A stretch of DNA of 64,000 nucleotides from the NCBI RefSeq assembly GCF_014200725.1, contig NZ_JACHCL010000004.1, positions 1-64,000 of the forward strand, read 5' to 3'. The stretch's first letter is position 1, and the number at the start of each line of letters is the position of its first letter. Origin of the DNA: Janthinobacterium silvisoli. Lineage in GTDB: Bacteria; Pseudomonadota; Gammaproteobacteria; Burkholderiales; Burkholderiaceae_D. The notes beneath the pieces are model-generated. The model had not been told where the DNA came from. It did not search any database and saw nothing but the letters and a program-made list of their open reading frames with translations. The translations under genes were made by a program, and so were the position numbers. Below are positions 29,801-37,770 of the stretch, in pieces.

Positions 29801-30407
29801 TCATAGCCCAGGCGTGCAGACCGTAATCGATGTATTCCTGCACCGACGATGGGTACAGCACGGGGATGCCGCAGGCGTTCAGGATATGGTCGGACTGGTG
29901 CGCCGTGGACGAAGATTTCGCTGCATGGTCATCACCGGCCAGCACCAGCACGCCGCCATGCTTGGCTGAACCCGCATTGTTGGCGTGCTTGAAGACGTCG
30001 CCGCAGCGGTCTACGCCAGGGCCTTTGCCGTACCACATGCCGAACACGCCATCGTATTTGGCATCTTCAAACAGATTGGTTTGCTGAGTGCCCCAGACAG
30101 CCGTGGCGGCCAGGTCTTCGTTCAAACCAGGGTGGAATTTGACGTGGTGTTCGTCCAGGTATTTCTTGGCTTTCACGGCCGTCATGTCGACGGAAGTGAC
30201 GGGCGAACCACGGTAGCCGGTGATGTAGCCGGCCGTGTTCAAGCCCGCTTTCAAGTCGCGTTCACGCTGCATCATTGGCAGGCGTATCAACGCTTGGGTA
30301 CCCGTCATGAAGGCGCGCCCGCGCTCCAGGGTATATTTGTCGTTCAGTGAGATTTCAGCTGCGTGCGTGCCTGGCTCTAGTTCCGAGCCTTTTAGGGGTG
30401 CGTTCAT
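26805..30407 (-). CDS. Indolepyruvate ferredoxin oxidoreductase, fused IorA-IorB type
   Basis: A 1200-aa cytoplasmic enzyme that oxidatively decarboxylates aryl-pyruvates (from Trp, Phe, Tyr) to aryl-acyl-CoA with ferredoxin as acceptor. The N-terminal part is the pyruvate-oxidoreductase/TPP region (GYRGSPVTSVD, GIGCHYM, HVFTNLGDGTYFHSG). A ferredoxin-like Cys cluster (CEGCGDC) starts near residue 666, and the gamma-like IorB domain (GILVTGIGGTGVVTVGQ) follows from about 750, with a further C-terminal domain. The start has GGAG eight bases upstream. It is 267 bp downstream of hpd on the same strand, so both serve aromatic amino-acid breakdown. The exact keto-acid preference is not readable. 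Confidence 0.92.
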   Translation of the reverse strand: MNAPLKGSELEPGTHAAEISLNDKYTLERGRAFMTGTQALIRLPMMQRERDLKAGLNTAGYITGYRGSPVTSVDMTAVKAKKYLDEHHVKFHPGLNEDLAATAVWGTQQTNLFEDAKYDGVFGMWYGKGPGVDRCGDVFKHANNAGSAKHGGVLVLAGDDHAAKSSSTAHQSDHILNACGIPVLYPSSVQEYIDYGLHAWAMSRYTGLWVSMKCVTDIIESGAAVDFDPDRVQITLPTDFEMPQGGLNIRWPDTVLEQEVRMNSYKWYAALAYARANKLNKIIWDSPKARIGIITAGKSYLDTRQALADLGIDEQTASDIGIRLYKIGMTWPLEADGVHEFAKGLDEILVVEEKRQILEYALKEELYNLKDGERPRVVGKFDDTGEWSNQKGTGHGDWLLPATYELNPAMIARAIASRISRYYAGHPVEQRVKERIAYLEAKENVLKAISVKPDPQKDRTPFFCSGCPHNSSTKVPEGSRALAGIGCHYMVLWMDRETSTFTHMGAEGVTWVGQAPFTNEKHVFTNLGDGTYFHSGILAIRAAVSAKVNITYKILFNDAVAMTGGQEFDGPLSPAIISRQIAAEGVGPIIVVTDEPEKYPSDYAWAEGVTVRHRSELMDVQRELRDMPGVSAMIYDQTCASEKRRRRKRNEYPDPAKRAVINEAVCEGCGDCSVQSNCLSVEPLETDLGRKRQINQSSCNKDFSCTTGFCPSFVTVEGGGLKKPKKAAAADKGGPAVPALPTPQIPSTAEPFGILVTGIGGTGVVTVGQILAMAAHVEGKGCSVLDMSGLAQKGGPVMSHVRLADRQADIHSTRVGTGAADLVIGCDLIVTASRDALSRMGEGRSWAMINSTSSSTAAFVKNPDWQFPGAGARLEIEKACGSDHVDFIDAGQIATALMGDSIATNMFMLGYAWQKGKVPLTEASIMKAIDLNNVSVAFNKAAFNWGRAGAHDAASLVRMTTPAKVVEFKRIETLDDIIEKRVQLLTAYQDRAYAQQYLDFIKQVRAAESALNGPHLRLTEAVARYFYKLMAYKDEYEVARLYTDGAFKAKIDAMFEGDVKLKFHLAPPLFAKTDAQGHLVKKEFGPWMMKAFGLLAKFKGLRGGALDVFGYTAERKMERALIAEYRQTVGALLPKLTTAKLAQAVAIASIPEDIRGYGHVKERHLTAAKEKEASLIIAFNAPPAVPSTVVPVPAVATPVV

Positions 30408-30605
30408 TATGTGTCTCCATTATTCTCTGTACTACGCCGTGCCAAGTCGCTTGAACTCAGACGTACCGGCCTTGCCTTGTGGGCAGGCCAGTGCGGAAAA
30501 ATGACTGATAGTCATAGACTAGCACAGGAATGCGCACAGTTCTTTGCTGCACTGCATTCCTGTCGGGCGCTCTTTTACTACTTGTTGTTACATCAAACGA
30601 AAGCC

Positions 30606-30670
30606 GGGGTCAGTTCTGAGGAATCGGAAGGTGAGCCACTGGCACGCCTTCCCCCGCCGGGTCTGACCCC
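30606..30670. repeat. REP-like palindromic element downstream of hpd
   Basis: The outer arms GGGGTCAG (30606-30613) and CTGACCCC (30663-30670) are inverted. Between them lies a second hairpin, GAAGGTGAGCC ... GGCACGCCTTC. The nested palindrome immediately follows hpd and is not a U-tract terminator. Its layout resembles dispersed REP/MITE-type repeats; copy number elsewhere cannot be judged from one window. Confidence 0.5.
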
Positions 30671-30674
30671 AGTT

Positions 30675-31802
30675 TTAAGCTTCAGTTTTATCCTGCAACA
30701 CGCCACGCTTGATCTGATCGAGTTCGATCGATTCAAACAGCGCGCGGAAATTGCCTTCGCCGAAACCCTGGTCGCCCTTACGCTGGATGATTTCAAAGAA
30801 GATCGGGCCGATCACTGTCTGCGTAAAGATTTGCAGCAGCAGTTCGCGCTCGTTTTCCGTGCTGTGGCCATCGATCAGGATGCGCAGACGGCGCAATTCT
30901 TCCAGCTGCTCGCCATGATTCGGCAGGCGGCGGTTGACCAGTTCGTAATACGTCTCGATGGTGTCCTGGAAGTCGATGCCAGTGTCGCGCATGCCTTGCA
31001 CCGACGCATAAATATCGTCCGTACCCAGGGCGATGTGCTGAATACCTTCGCCGTGATAGGCGTCCAGGTATTCGGCGATCTGCGACTTGTCGTCCGACGA
31101 TTCATTGATCGGGATGCGGATCTTGCCACATGGCGAAGTCATGGCTTTGGACTTGAGGCCCGTCAGCTTGCCTTCGATATCGAAGTAGCGCACTTCGCGG
31201 AAATTGAACAGGCTTTCGTAAAAGCTGGCCCATTCCTTCATGCGGCCACGGTGCACATTGTGCGTCAGGTGGTCGATATAGGTCAGGCCATGGCCGACCG
31301 GATTGGCGACGGCGCCGGGAATGGCGACGAAGTCCACGTCATAGATGCTGATGTCGCCGATGCCGCCCGGCGCTGCCGCGCCTTCCTTGTCCGCGCCCTT
31401 GCCGCGCCAGCGGTCAACGAAATACAGCAAAGAATCGCCCACGCCCTTGATGGCGGGGATATTGAGTTCCATCGGGCCGGTTTTATTGTCGAAACCCCAG
31501 GCGCCCAGTTCCAGCGCGCGGCGGTACACGAAGGCGGCGTCATCGACGCGGATGGCGATGGCGCACACGGACGGGCCGTGATGGCGGGCAAAACGCTGCG
31601 CGAACGAATCTTGTTCGGCATTGATGATGAAATTGATGTCGCCTTGACGATACAGGGTGACATCTTTGTGGCGGTGGCGGGCGATGGCCGTAAAGCCCAT
31701 GTTTTCGAACAGCTTGCCCAATGCTTTTGGGTCTGGTGCTGCGTATTCTACAAACTCGAAACCATCGGTACCCATCGGGTTATCCCAAGGCTGAAATTGC
31801 AT
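30675..31802 (-). CDS. hpd: 4-hydroxyphenylpyruvate dioxygenase
   Basis: A 375-aa Fe(II) enzyme that converts 4-hydroxyphenylpyruvate to homogentisate in tyrosine catabolism. Two vicinal-oxygen-chelate domains are present. The iron ligands sit in LTYIDHLTHNV (His), EGIQHIALGTDD (His) and FFEIIQRKGDQGFGEGNF (Glu). The start at MQFQPWDN is fixed by GGAGGAG eight bases upstream. A divergent Lrp/AsnC regulator starts 125 bp away, with a palindromic operator candidate between. Homogentisate dioxygenase is not in the window. Confidence 0.97.
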   Translation of the reverse strand: MQFQPWDNPMGTDGFEFVEYAAPDPKALGKLFENMGFTAIARHRHKDVTLYRQGDINFIINAEQDSFAQRFARHHGPSVCAIAIRVDDAAFVYRRALELGAWGFDNKTGPMELNIPAIKGVGDSLLYFVDRWRGKGADKEGAAAPGGIGDISIYDVDFVAIPGAVANPVGHGLTYIDHLTHNVHRGRMKEWASFYESLFNFREVRYFDIEGKLTGLKSKAMTSPCGKIRIPINESSDDKSQIAEYLDAYHGEGIQHIALGTDDIYASVQGMRDTGIDFQDTIETYYELVNRRLPNHGEQLEELRRLRILIDGHSTENERELLLQIFTQTVIGPIFFEIIQRKGDQGFGEGNFRALFESIELDQIKRGVLQDKTEA

Positions 31803-31887
31803 GATGTCTCCTCCAAGAAGTAGCGCACAGTATAGGCGCGGTCTTCGGGCATTAAATGCCAAAGATCTCCCGATGTATCATGATTTG

Positions 31888-31902
31888 CGCAATAATATTG
31901 CG
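31888..31902. promoter_or_regulatory. Palindromic operator candidate between hpd and the Lrp-type gene
   Basis: CGCAATA-A-TATTGCG is a perfect 7-bp inverted repeat around a single base, inside TTGCGCAATAATATTGCG. Length and AT-rich centre fit Lrp/AsnC-family sites. It lies 86 bp upstream of hpd and 26 bp upstream of the regulator start, so one dimer could control both genes. Seen in sequence; function inferred. Confidence 0.6.
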
Positions 31903-31927
31903 TGAAACTCGAACCACCGGAGGAAGC

Positions 31928-32452
31928 ATGAGCAAAATTACGCTGGATAAAACCGACCGCAAGATCCTGTCTGTCTTGCAGGCCGACGGCCGCCTGTCCA
32001 ATCAGGACGTGGCCGAGCAGGTCAGCCTGTCGCCATCGCCATGCTTGCGCCGGGTAAAACGCCTGGAAGAAGCAGGCGTGATCCGCCAGTACGTGGCCCT
32101 GCTGGACCCGGAAAAGATCGGCCTGGGCTTGCTGGCCTATGTCAACGTGCGGCTGGAAAAGCATAGCGACGCCACCGCCCACAGCACGGCGCGCGTATTG
32201 GCGCCCAATCTGGTGACGAATACCTCGCCGCGCGCCGACTTTGCTGTTGCTGTCGCGCAATGGCCAGAAGTGGTGGCCTGTTACGCGATGACGGGGGAAA
32301 TGGATTATCTGCTGCGCGTGCATGTGGAAGACATGGAGCATTTTTCGCGCTTCATGATGGCGACCTTGCTGCGCCACCCGGCCGTGCTGGACGTGAAATC
32401 AAGCTTTGCCTTGCAGCGTATCAAGGATACGACGGCCCTGCCACTGCTGTAG
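31928..32452 (+). CDS. Lrp/AsnC-family transcriptional regulator
   Basis: A 174-aa regulator. The N-terminal winged HTH begins LDKTDRKILSVLQADGRLSNQDVAEQVSLSPSPCLRRVKRL. The C-terminal RAM (amino-acid binding) domain includes VVACYAMTGEMDYLLRVHVEDM. The start at MSKITL is fixed by GGAGGAAGC directly upstream. Divergence from hpd strongly suggests it controls aromatic amino-acid catabolism, perhaps with Tyr or Phe as effector, as for HpdR/PhhR-type local regulators; the effector is inferred. Confidence 0.92.
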   Translation: MSKITLDKTDRKILSVLQADGRLSNQDVAEQVSLSPSPCLRRVKRLEEAGVIRQYVALLDPEKIGLGLLAYVNVRLEKHSDATAHSTARVLAPNLVTNTSPRADFAVAVAQWPEVVACYAMTGEMDYLLRVHVEDMEHFSRFMMATLLRHPAVLDVKSSFALQRIKDTTALPLL

Positions 32453-32463
32453 GTTTGCAGTAA

Positions 32464-33168
32464 TTACTGTGGCGGCGCCGCTTTCTTGCGGCCCGGCAAG
32501 CGTTCCAGTAGCTTGTAGGCAGCGCGCGCGTTGGCCTTGAAGGTGTAATCGAACATGGCGAACTGCTCCTGAACGGCTTCTTGCAGCATGCTGGACGGAT
32601 TCGGCGGCAATACTTTCAAATAAGCATCGGCTTCGCCATAATCGCGCTGGATCTCCATGCCCGCCTTTTTGGCGATATGCATCATCGTCTTGTTGGAAGA
32701 TAAGCAATGCATATACAGGGTATCGACATCATTGTTACGGCAGTGTATCGCCGCCCGCTGGAACAGCTTCGAGCCCACGCCCATGCCGCGCATGGATTTC
32801 GACACCGACACGCCAAATTCCGCCACCTGCTCCTTGGTCGTCACCACATGTTTGGACGGCGCCTTCTCTTTGGGCGCAAACGCCAGATGCCCTACGCCCA
32901 CCAGCTTGAAGCTGCTGCTATATACGCCAAAAATCATATCGCGTGAGAAATTCATCTTTTGCACATACTGAGCGACCAGTTCATCGGGCAAGGCGCTGCC
33001 AAACCGTAGTAAGCGGTCACTCTTCTCCAGCGACAGGAAATGCTTCATCATGCGTCGGCGGTCGCGCTCATGCAGCTGCTTGACCAGCACGGTCGGACGC
33101 TCGCTGCCAGCGCCAGTGTTACTGAGCCAGCGCCTGAACGGGTTTTGAAATAATTTGGGTAAGCTCAC
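32464..33168 (-). CDS. GNAT-family N-acetyltransferase
   Basis: About 234 aa with a GNAT fold: VSVSKSMRGMGVGSKLFQRAAIH contains the acetyl-CoA-binding (Q/R)xxGxG/A-like loop, preceded by the beta4 strand FGVSVSKS and followed by VDTLYMHCLSSNKTMMHIAKKAGM. I choose the GTG at 33168 because AGGAG lies six bases upstream; longer ATG readings (33231, 33213) have no ribosome binding site. The substrate is unknown. It is convergent with the Lrp-type gene (11 bp apart). Confidence 0.82.
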   Translation of the reverse strand: MSLPKLFQNPFRRWLSNTGAGSERPTVLVKQLHERDRRRMMKHFLSLEKSDRLLRFGSALPDELVAQYVQKMNFSRDMIFGVYSSSFKLVGVGHLAFAPKEKAPSKHVVTTKEQVAEFGVSVSKSMRGMGVGSKLFQRAAIHCRNNDVDTLYMHCLSSNKTMMHIAKKAGMEIQRDYGEADAYLKVLPPNPSSMLQEAVQEQFAMFDYTFKANARAAYKLLERLPGRKKAAPPQ

Positions 33169-33258
33169 GTCAACTCCTGGGGGGCGGTGCCACAGCACAT
33201 TATCAAATAGCATTATTGTGCAGTGCAACATCCAGCGATTGTAGCCTATTCCCGAAGT

Positions 33259-34368
33259 TCAGGCTGACCGGCCATCGGCCAGCCCCAGGCGGGTCTTGAC
33301 GGCCGCCACGCGCGCTGCATGGATGACGGCCGGGATGCTTTTGGGATCAGCACAGCCCTGCGCCAAGGCGCCCGCATCGACGGCGCGGGCAGCGTCCAGC
33401 CCTGCTTGCAGGAATGTAGCTTGCGGAAAATCATCACCCGCTCCACATTGCAAGGATTGCAACATCTGGCTAAACCGCTGCGGCTTGCGAAAACCGTCGC
33501 AGCGTTCGAACAGGCTGACCAGTTTTTCCGCCGGCAAGTTCAAGGCCATGCCAACAGCATCTGCTTCGCGCGCCACCATCACAGCCAGCTCGCGGCATTC
33601 ATTGGGCACGCGCAAACGCAAGCTTATTTGATCAATCAAGCTGGTATCGACCTCCCGCATCAGCACGGCAAAGCGCACAGGCAAGTCGAGGCCGCGAACG
33701 GCCGCCTCATCGATCACCTGCAGCAAACGGGCATCGATGGGCAGTTCGGGCATGATGCGGACCAGCGCGCCACATTCTTGCAATACCATCAACATGCGCG
33801 AAGGATGGGCTTCCAGCAAGCCCTTGGCCACTTCCTGCCACACGCGCTCGGCCACCAGGGCGTCGACTTCGCCACCGGCCACCATGCTGCGCATCAACTC
33901 CATCGTCGCGGGCGCCACCGTGAAGCCGTCGAAACGGGCGGCAAAGCGGGCCAGGCGCAAGATGCGCACGGGGTCTTCAGCAAAGGCCTCGGATACATGG
34001 CGGAACACCTTGTTCTGGATGTCAGCCACACCGCCAAACGGATCGCTCAGGCTGCCATCATCGGCCTGGGCAATCGCGTTGATGGTCAGGTCGCGCCGCA
34101 CCAGGTCCTCTTCCAGGGTCACGTCGGGCGCCGTATGAAACACAAAACCCCGGTAGCCGGGAGCCGTCTTGCGCTCGGTACGGGCCAGCGCATATTCTTC
34201 CTGCGTCTTCGGGTGCAGGAACACGGGGAAATCCTTGCCGACCGGGCGGAAACCCTTGCGCAGCATATCGTCGGGCGTAGCGCCCACGACCACATAATCG
34301 CGGTCCTTGATGGGCAAACCCAGCAGCTGGTCGCGCACCGCGCCGCCGACCGTGTAAATCTTCATCAT
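33259..34368 (-). CDS. cca: CCA-adding enzyme (tRNA nucleotidyltransferase), HD-less short form
   Basis: A 369-aa class II nucleotidyltransferase that adds or repairs the tRNA 3' CCA. The head domain shows VGGAVRDQLLG, the catalytic DxD at Asp22/Asp24 (KDRDYVVVG), RRDLTINAIA and DPVRILRLARFAARF. E. coli Cca (412 aa) also has a C-terminal HD phosphohydrolase domain. Here the segment aligning with HDLGK reads REVDT, the downstream HHGHG block is absent, and EFHD reads READ, so no HD metal ligands remain. It forms a unit with the GST gene (9 bp) and slt. Two adjacent ATG codons (34368, 34365) are both possible starts. Confidence 0.93.
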   Translation of the reverse strand: MMKIYTVGGAVRDQLLGLPIKDRDYVVVGATPDDMLRKGFRPVGKDFPVFLHPKTQEEYALARTERKTAPGYRGFVFHTAPDVTLEEDLVRRDLTINAIAQADDGSLSDPFGGVADIQNKVFRHVSEAFAEDPVRILRLARFAARFDGFTVAPATMELMRSMVAGGEVDALVAERVWQEVAKGLLEAHPSRMLMVLQECGALVRIMPELPIDARLLQVIDEAAVRGLDLPVRFAVLMREVDTSLIDQISLRLRVPNECRELAVMVAREADAVGMALNLPAEKLVSLFERCDGFRKPQRFSQMLQSLQCGAGDDFPQATFLQAGLDAARAVDAGALAQGCADPKSIPAVIHAARVAAVKTRLGLADGRSA

Positions 34369-34377
34369 ATTTCTTCT

Positions 34378-35094
34378 TTAATCGGGTAAGGCAGCGTCGT
34401 GTCTGGGCGCCGTTTCCGTTTCCGCCAGTGCTTCGGCTATCCAGCGGGCCACGGCCGGTTGCGCCTTTACGCGCTCGCAATAGGCGTTCAGGGCCGGCGC
34501 CAGGCTCACGCCATAGGTATGGAAGCGCATCACGACGGGCGCAAAATAGGCGTCGGCAATGGAAAAGTCACCGAACAGGAACTGGTGGTGGCCAAAGCGC
34601 GACAAGCACTCTTCCCAGATTTCGCTGATGCGGCCGATATCCGCTTGCGCGGCAGCCGTGCGGCCACGGCCAGGCAAGCTGGCCTTGATATGCATCGACA
34701 TGTCCGTACGCAAACCCGCAAAGCCCGCATGCATTTCGGCGCAGATGCTGCGCGCCATGGCGCGCGCGGCCACGTCTTGCGGCCACAAATGTTTATCGGG
34801 AAACTGCTCGGCCAGGTATTCGCAGATGGCCAGGCTGTCCCAGATGGTCATTTCACCGGCTAGCAGCACGGGCACCCGGCCGCAAGCCGAGTATTCGGCA
34901 ATTTTATTCACGGTATCGCGCTGGTCGAGCAAGACGCGCACTTCCTGGAACGGGATGCCGAACGCCGTCATGGCCACCCATGGGCGCATCGACCAGGACG
35001 AGTAATTCTTGTTGCCGATGATCAGGGTCAGGCCTGGCTCGCGCGCAGCGGCCAGCGCTTGCGTCAGGCTGGGGTCGAGGATGGTGGTTTGCAT
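34378..35094 (-). CDS. Glutathione S-transferase family protein
   Basis: A 238-aa protein with the N-terminal thioredoxin-like domain LTLIIGNKNYSSWSMRPWVAM, where the SSWS block is the usual active-site region of this subgroup, then GRVPVLLAGEMTIWDSLAICEYL (GSH-binding cis-Pro and ES/DS loop). An all-helical C-terminal domain follows. It lies between slt (13 bp) and cca (9 bp), so the three are probably co-transcribed. The substrate is unknown. Confidence 0.9.
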   Translation of the reverse strand: MQTTILDPSLTQALAAAREPGLTLIIGNKNYSSWSMRPWVAMTAFGIPFQEVRVLLDQRDTVNKIAEYSACGRVPVLLAGEMTIWDSLAICEYLAEQFPDKHLWPQDVAARAMARSICAEMHAGFAGLRTDMSMHIKASLPGRGRTAAAQADIGRISEIWEECLSRFGHHQFLFGDFSIADAYFAPVVMRFHTYGVSLAPALNAYCERVKAQPAVARWIAEALAETETAPRHDAALPD

Positions 35095-35107
35095 GGATCA
35101 GCTATCT

Positions 35108-37126
35108 TTAGTTGGATGCCGGCAAGTCGGCGGAAATGGCGCTGTTTTTCGGTCCGACTGTCCCCAGGCGCGATTTCAGCGATTGCGGGCTCTTTTCAAA
35201 CAGGGCGGCGTAATAGGTGGCGTTGGACATCACGTTTTTGACATAGCCGCGCGTTTCCGAATACGGAATCGTTTCCGCAAAGACGGCGCCTTCCAGCGGC
35301 CCCGTCATGGTGGCGCGCCAGATGCGCAAGCGGCCTGGTCCCGCGTTGTAGGCAGCGCTGGCCAGCACTTGCGAACCGTCGAGGCCGCCCAGCACCATGT
35401 TCAGGTAATTGGTGCCCAGCATGACGTTGGTGCGCACATCGCTCAAAGCTTCCACGACGAAATCCGTCAAGCCTATCTTCTTGGCCACGTAGCGGGCCGT
35501 CGATGGCATCACCTGCATCAGGCCGGAAGCGCCCACATGCGATTGCGCATCCATGATGAAACGCGATTCCTGGCGTATCAAGCCATATACCCAGGCTTTA
35601 TCGAGGCCCAGCATTTGCGTGGCGGGATGCATCACGTCATCGTGCGGGGTCGGATAACGCTGCGTGTAATCGATTTCCAGGCGCGTGCGGTCCGAGGTAT
35701 TGACCATGCGGTCGAGGATATTGTTTTGGCGTGCAAATTCGGCGGCAGCCAGATACTGGCGTTCCGTCATGCCGCGCAATTCCCAGTTCCATTCGCGCGT
35801 GCCTTCGAAACGCAAGCGCATATTGAAAAACTTCAGCGCCCGCTGCAAGCCGGGATTGGCGGCCATGGCGGCAATTTCTGTCGGGCTGACCGGTTTGCCG
35901 GGCGGTGGCAAGATCAAATGGTTGCCCAGTTCTTCGTTGGACAGCAGGCCATAGAAATTCGATTGGTCGGCAATCGTGCGGTACAGCGCCTCAGCTTGCG
36001 CATTCGGCCGTCCCGGCGTTTCGGCCTGCAAGGAGCGCGCCAGCCAATAAATCCAGGTGGGATCGTCGCGCAAGGCTTGCGGCATCGACTGGATCACGGA
36101 TTTCACCAGCGGCCAGTTGCCTTCACGCAAGGCAATCCGCGCCTTCCACTGTATCTGTTCCGAGCTCAACGGTGCGCCCGCTGCTTTTTGCCAGTAGTCG
36201 GACGCTTCCGGCGCCAGCGCATACGAGGCTTGCAAGGCCAGGCTGGACCAGCCGATGGCGCGCTCTTGCGCCGTCAGCTTGGGGCTGGCTTTTTCCAGCG
36301 CCACCACACCCAGCTTCAAGGTGCTCCTGGCCATGCGGCCCACGGCCACCAGGTACATTTCATGGTCGGCGCGGCTCACGCCAGGTCCCTTGGCCAGCAC
36401 CAGCGCCGGCAAGTCGATCGCTTGCGCCATTTTTGCATCGGAGGCGCCCAGCAGCAGCGCGATGCGGCGCGCCGGACCGGTGGCGTTGGTCTGGCCCGCC
36501 AGGCGGATCTGCGCCCATAAATCATTGCTGTCGAACTGGCCGCTTTGCGCCAGCGCGCCGATCAGGCTGCCGCACGCTTCGCCATAACCGGGCGGTGACA
36601 GCAGCAATTTACGCGCATCGGCCGCCACGTTCTGGCCCTTGGCCACTTTCGACATCAGCGCATAACATTTGAGCTGGGTATCGTCGTCGAGCACGAATTG
36701 GGGATATTGCTCGTCAAACACGACCCAGTCGCGCTTGCGGCCCAGTTCCAGCAGCCAGTCATTGCGGAAACGGTCGGCAATGGCGCTACCCTGGTAGCGG
36801 TTCAGGTAATCGCGGAACTGCGCTTCAGTGAGCTGCTTGATGCGCGGTTTCAGCCGATAATAGTCGACATACGATGGAATCTGGTAATTTGTCAGGCGGT
36901 CGGCATAAAAGTCCGCCTTCTCGATGTCGTCCTTGCGCGCGGCGTCGCGCAGCAGCAGGAAAGCATCGTCATCACTGCGCGTATCGGTGGCAAGCACCGG
37001 CGCAATGGCCGGTACGGCGCCTGCAGCGGCAGGGGTGGCAAGGGCCTGGGCCATGACAGCCAGGGGTGATATGGCCGACGCCGCACACAGCATCGTACCG
37101 GCAATCCATTTTAATGGCGAAATCAA
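35108..37126 (-). CDS. Soluble lytic murein transglycosylase (Slt70-like)
   Basis: A 672-aa periplasmic enzyme that cleaves peptidoglycan glycan strands, leaving 1,6-anhydro-muramyl ends. A signal peptide is followed by a long alpha-superhelical domain. The C-terminal lysozyme-like domain has the catalytic Glu in WVYGLIRQESRF, GASGLMQVMPSTA and NVMLGTNYLNMVL, then AYNAGPGR. The best start is a TTG at 37126, which gives the signal peptide a Lys-containing n-region; ATG at 37093 would leave it weak. It heads the slt-gst-cca unit and is divergent from the 5-formyl-THF cyclo-ligase gene (32 bp apart). Confidence 0.92.
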   Translation of the reverse strand: MISPLKWIAGTMLCAASAISPLAVMAQALATPAAAGAVPAIAPVLATDTRSDDDAFLLLRDAARKDDIEKADFYADRLTNYQIPSYVDYYRLKPRIKQLTEAQFRDYLNRYQGSAIADRFRNDWLLELGRKRDWVVFDEQYPQFVLDDDTQLKCYALMSKVAKGQNVAADARKLLLSPPGYGEACGSLIGALAQSGQFDSNDLWAQIRLAGQTNATGPARRIALLLGASDAKMAQAIDLPALVLAKGPGVSRADHEMYLVAVGRMARSTLKLGVVALEKASPKLTAQERAIGWSSLALQASYALAPEASDYWQKAAGAPLSSEQIQWKARIALREGNWPLVKSVIQSMPQALRDDPTWIYWLARSLQAETPGRPNAQAEALYRTIADQSNFYGLLSNEELGNHLILPPPGKPVSPTEIAAMAANPGLQRALKFFNMRLRFEGTREWNWELRGMTERQYLAAAEFARQNNILDRMVNTSDRTRLEIDYTQRYPTPHDDVMHPATQMLGLDKAWVYGLIRQESRFIMDAQSHVGASGLMQVMPSTARYVAKKIGLTDFVVEALSDVRTNVMLGTNYLNMVLGGLDGSQVLASAAYNAGPGRLRIWRATMTGPLEGAVFAETIPYSETRGYVKNVMSNATYYAALFEKSPQSLKSRLGTVGPKNSAISADLPASN

Positions 37127-37158
37127 TGTACGACTCTCAATTCTAACTTGATGGCGAT

Positions 37159-37758
37159 ATGAACAGCGACCCTAGAATAACATGCGATCCGGCTATACGG
37201 CCACCCATCGCACCAGAGGAAAAAGCGCACTTGCGCAAGACGCTGCTGGCCACGCGGCGCAGCTTGCCGCAAGCCACGCGCATGCAATGGGATGCCGCCA
37301 TCGCCCAGCGCCTGCTGGACTGGTGTGCACAAGAAAACATCACGGAATTGGGCGTGTACTGGCCGCTGCATGGCGAACCCGATTTGCACGCTGCCTATGC
37401 GCAGCTGGCCGCCAGCGGCGTGGCCTTGGCCTTGCCGGTAGTGCTCGAAAAACATGCGCCGCTGGCATTTTCTGCCTGGACACCTGGGGAGGCCATGGTA
37501 AAAGATGGCATGGGCGTAGCCGTGCCCAGCCAGCTGCGCTTGCGCCCGGCACCTGCTGCGCTGCTGGTGCCCTGCCTGGGATTTAATCCCCAACGCTATC
37601 GGCTCGGTTATGGCGGCGGTTATTACGACCGTACCCTGGCGCAAGGACCGCGTCCGCGCACGGTGGGTATCGCCTATGCTTGCCTGGCGGCCGAGTTTGC
37701 CTGCGGCCCATACGACATCGCCCTCGATCACATCGTGACCGAGGGCGATATTGTGTAA
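37159..37758 (+). CDS. 5-formyltetrahydrofolate cyclo-ligase
   Basis: A 199-aa ATP-dependent enzyme (YgfA/MTHFS family) that converts 5-formyl-THF to 5,10-methenyl-THF. Visible family blocks are KAHLRKTLLATRR, LGVYWPLHGEPDL and the signature VPCLGFNPQRYRLGYGGGYYDRTLA. In E. coli the homologue follows the 6S RNA gene; no 6S-like structure was recognised here. It is convergent with metF (12 bp between stops), so folate C1 enzymes cluster here. Confidence 0.94.
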   Translation: MNSDPRITCDPAIRPPIAPEEKAHLRKTLLATRRSLPQATRMQWDAAIAQRLLDWCAQENITELGVYWPLHGEPDLHAAYAQLAASGVALALPVVLEKHAPLAFSAWTPGEAMVKDGMGVAVPSQLRLRPAPAALLVPCLGFNPQRYRLGYGGGYYDRTLAQGPRPRTVGIAYACLAAEFACGPYDIALDHIVTEGDIV

Positions 37759-37770
37759 AACAAAACTGAT

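Noticed and set aside
25137..29969. A 1610-codon open frame on the plus strand, antisense to the S41 and indolepyruvate oxidoreductase genes
   Set aside because: It crosses two real minus-strand genes and the terminator between them, has His/Arg/Gln/Val-biased composition without domains, and arises from GC-rich codon bias.
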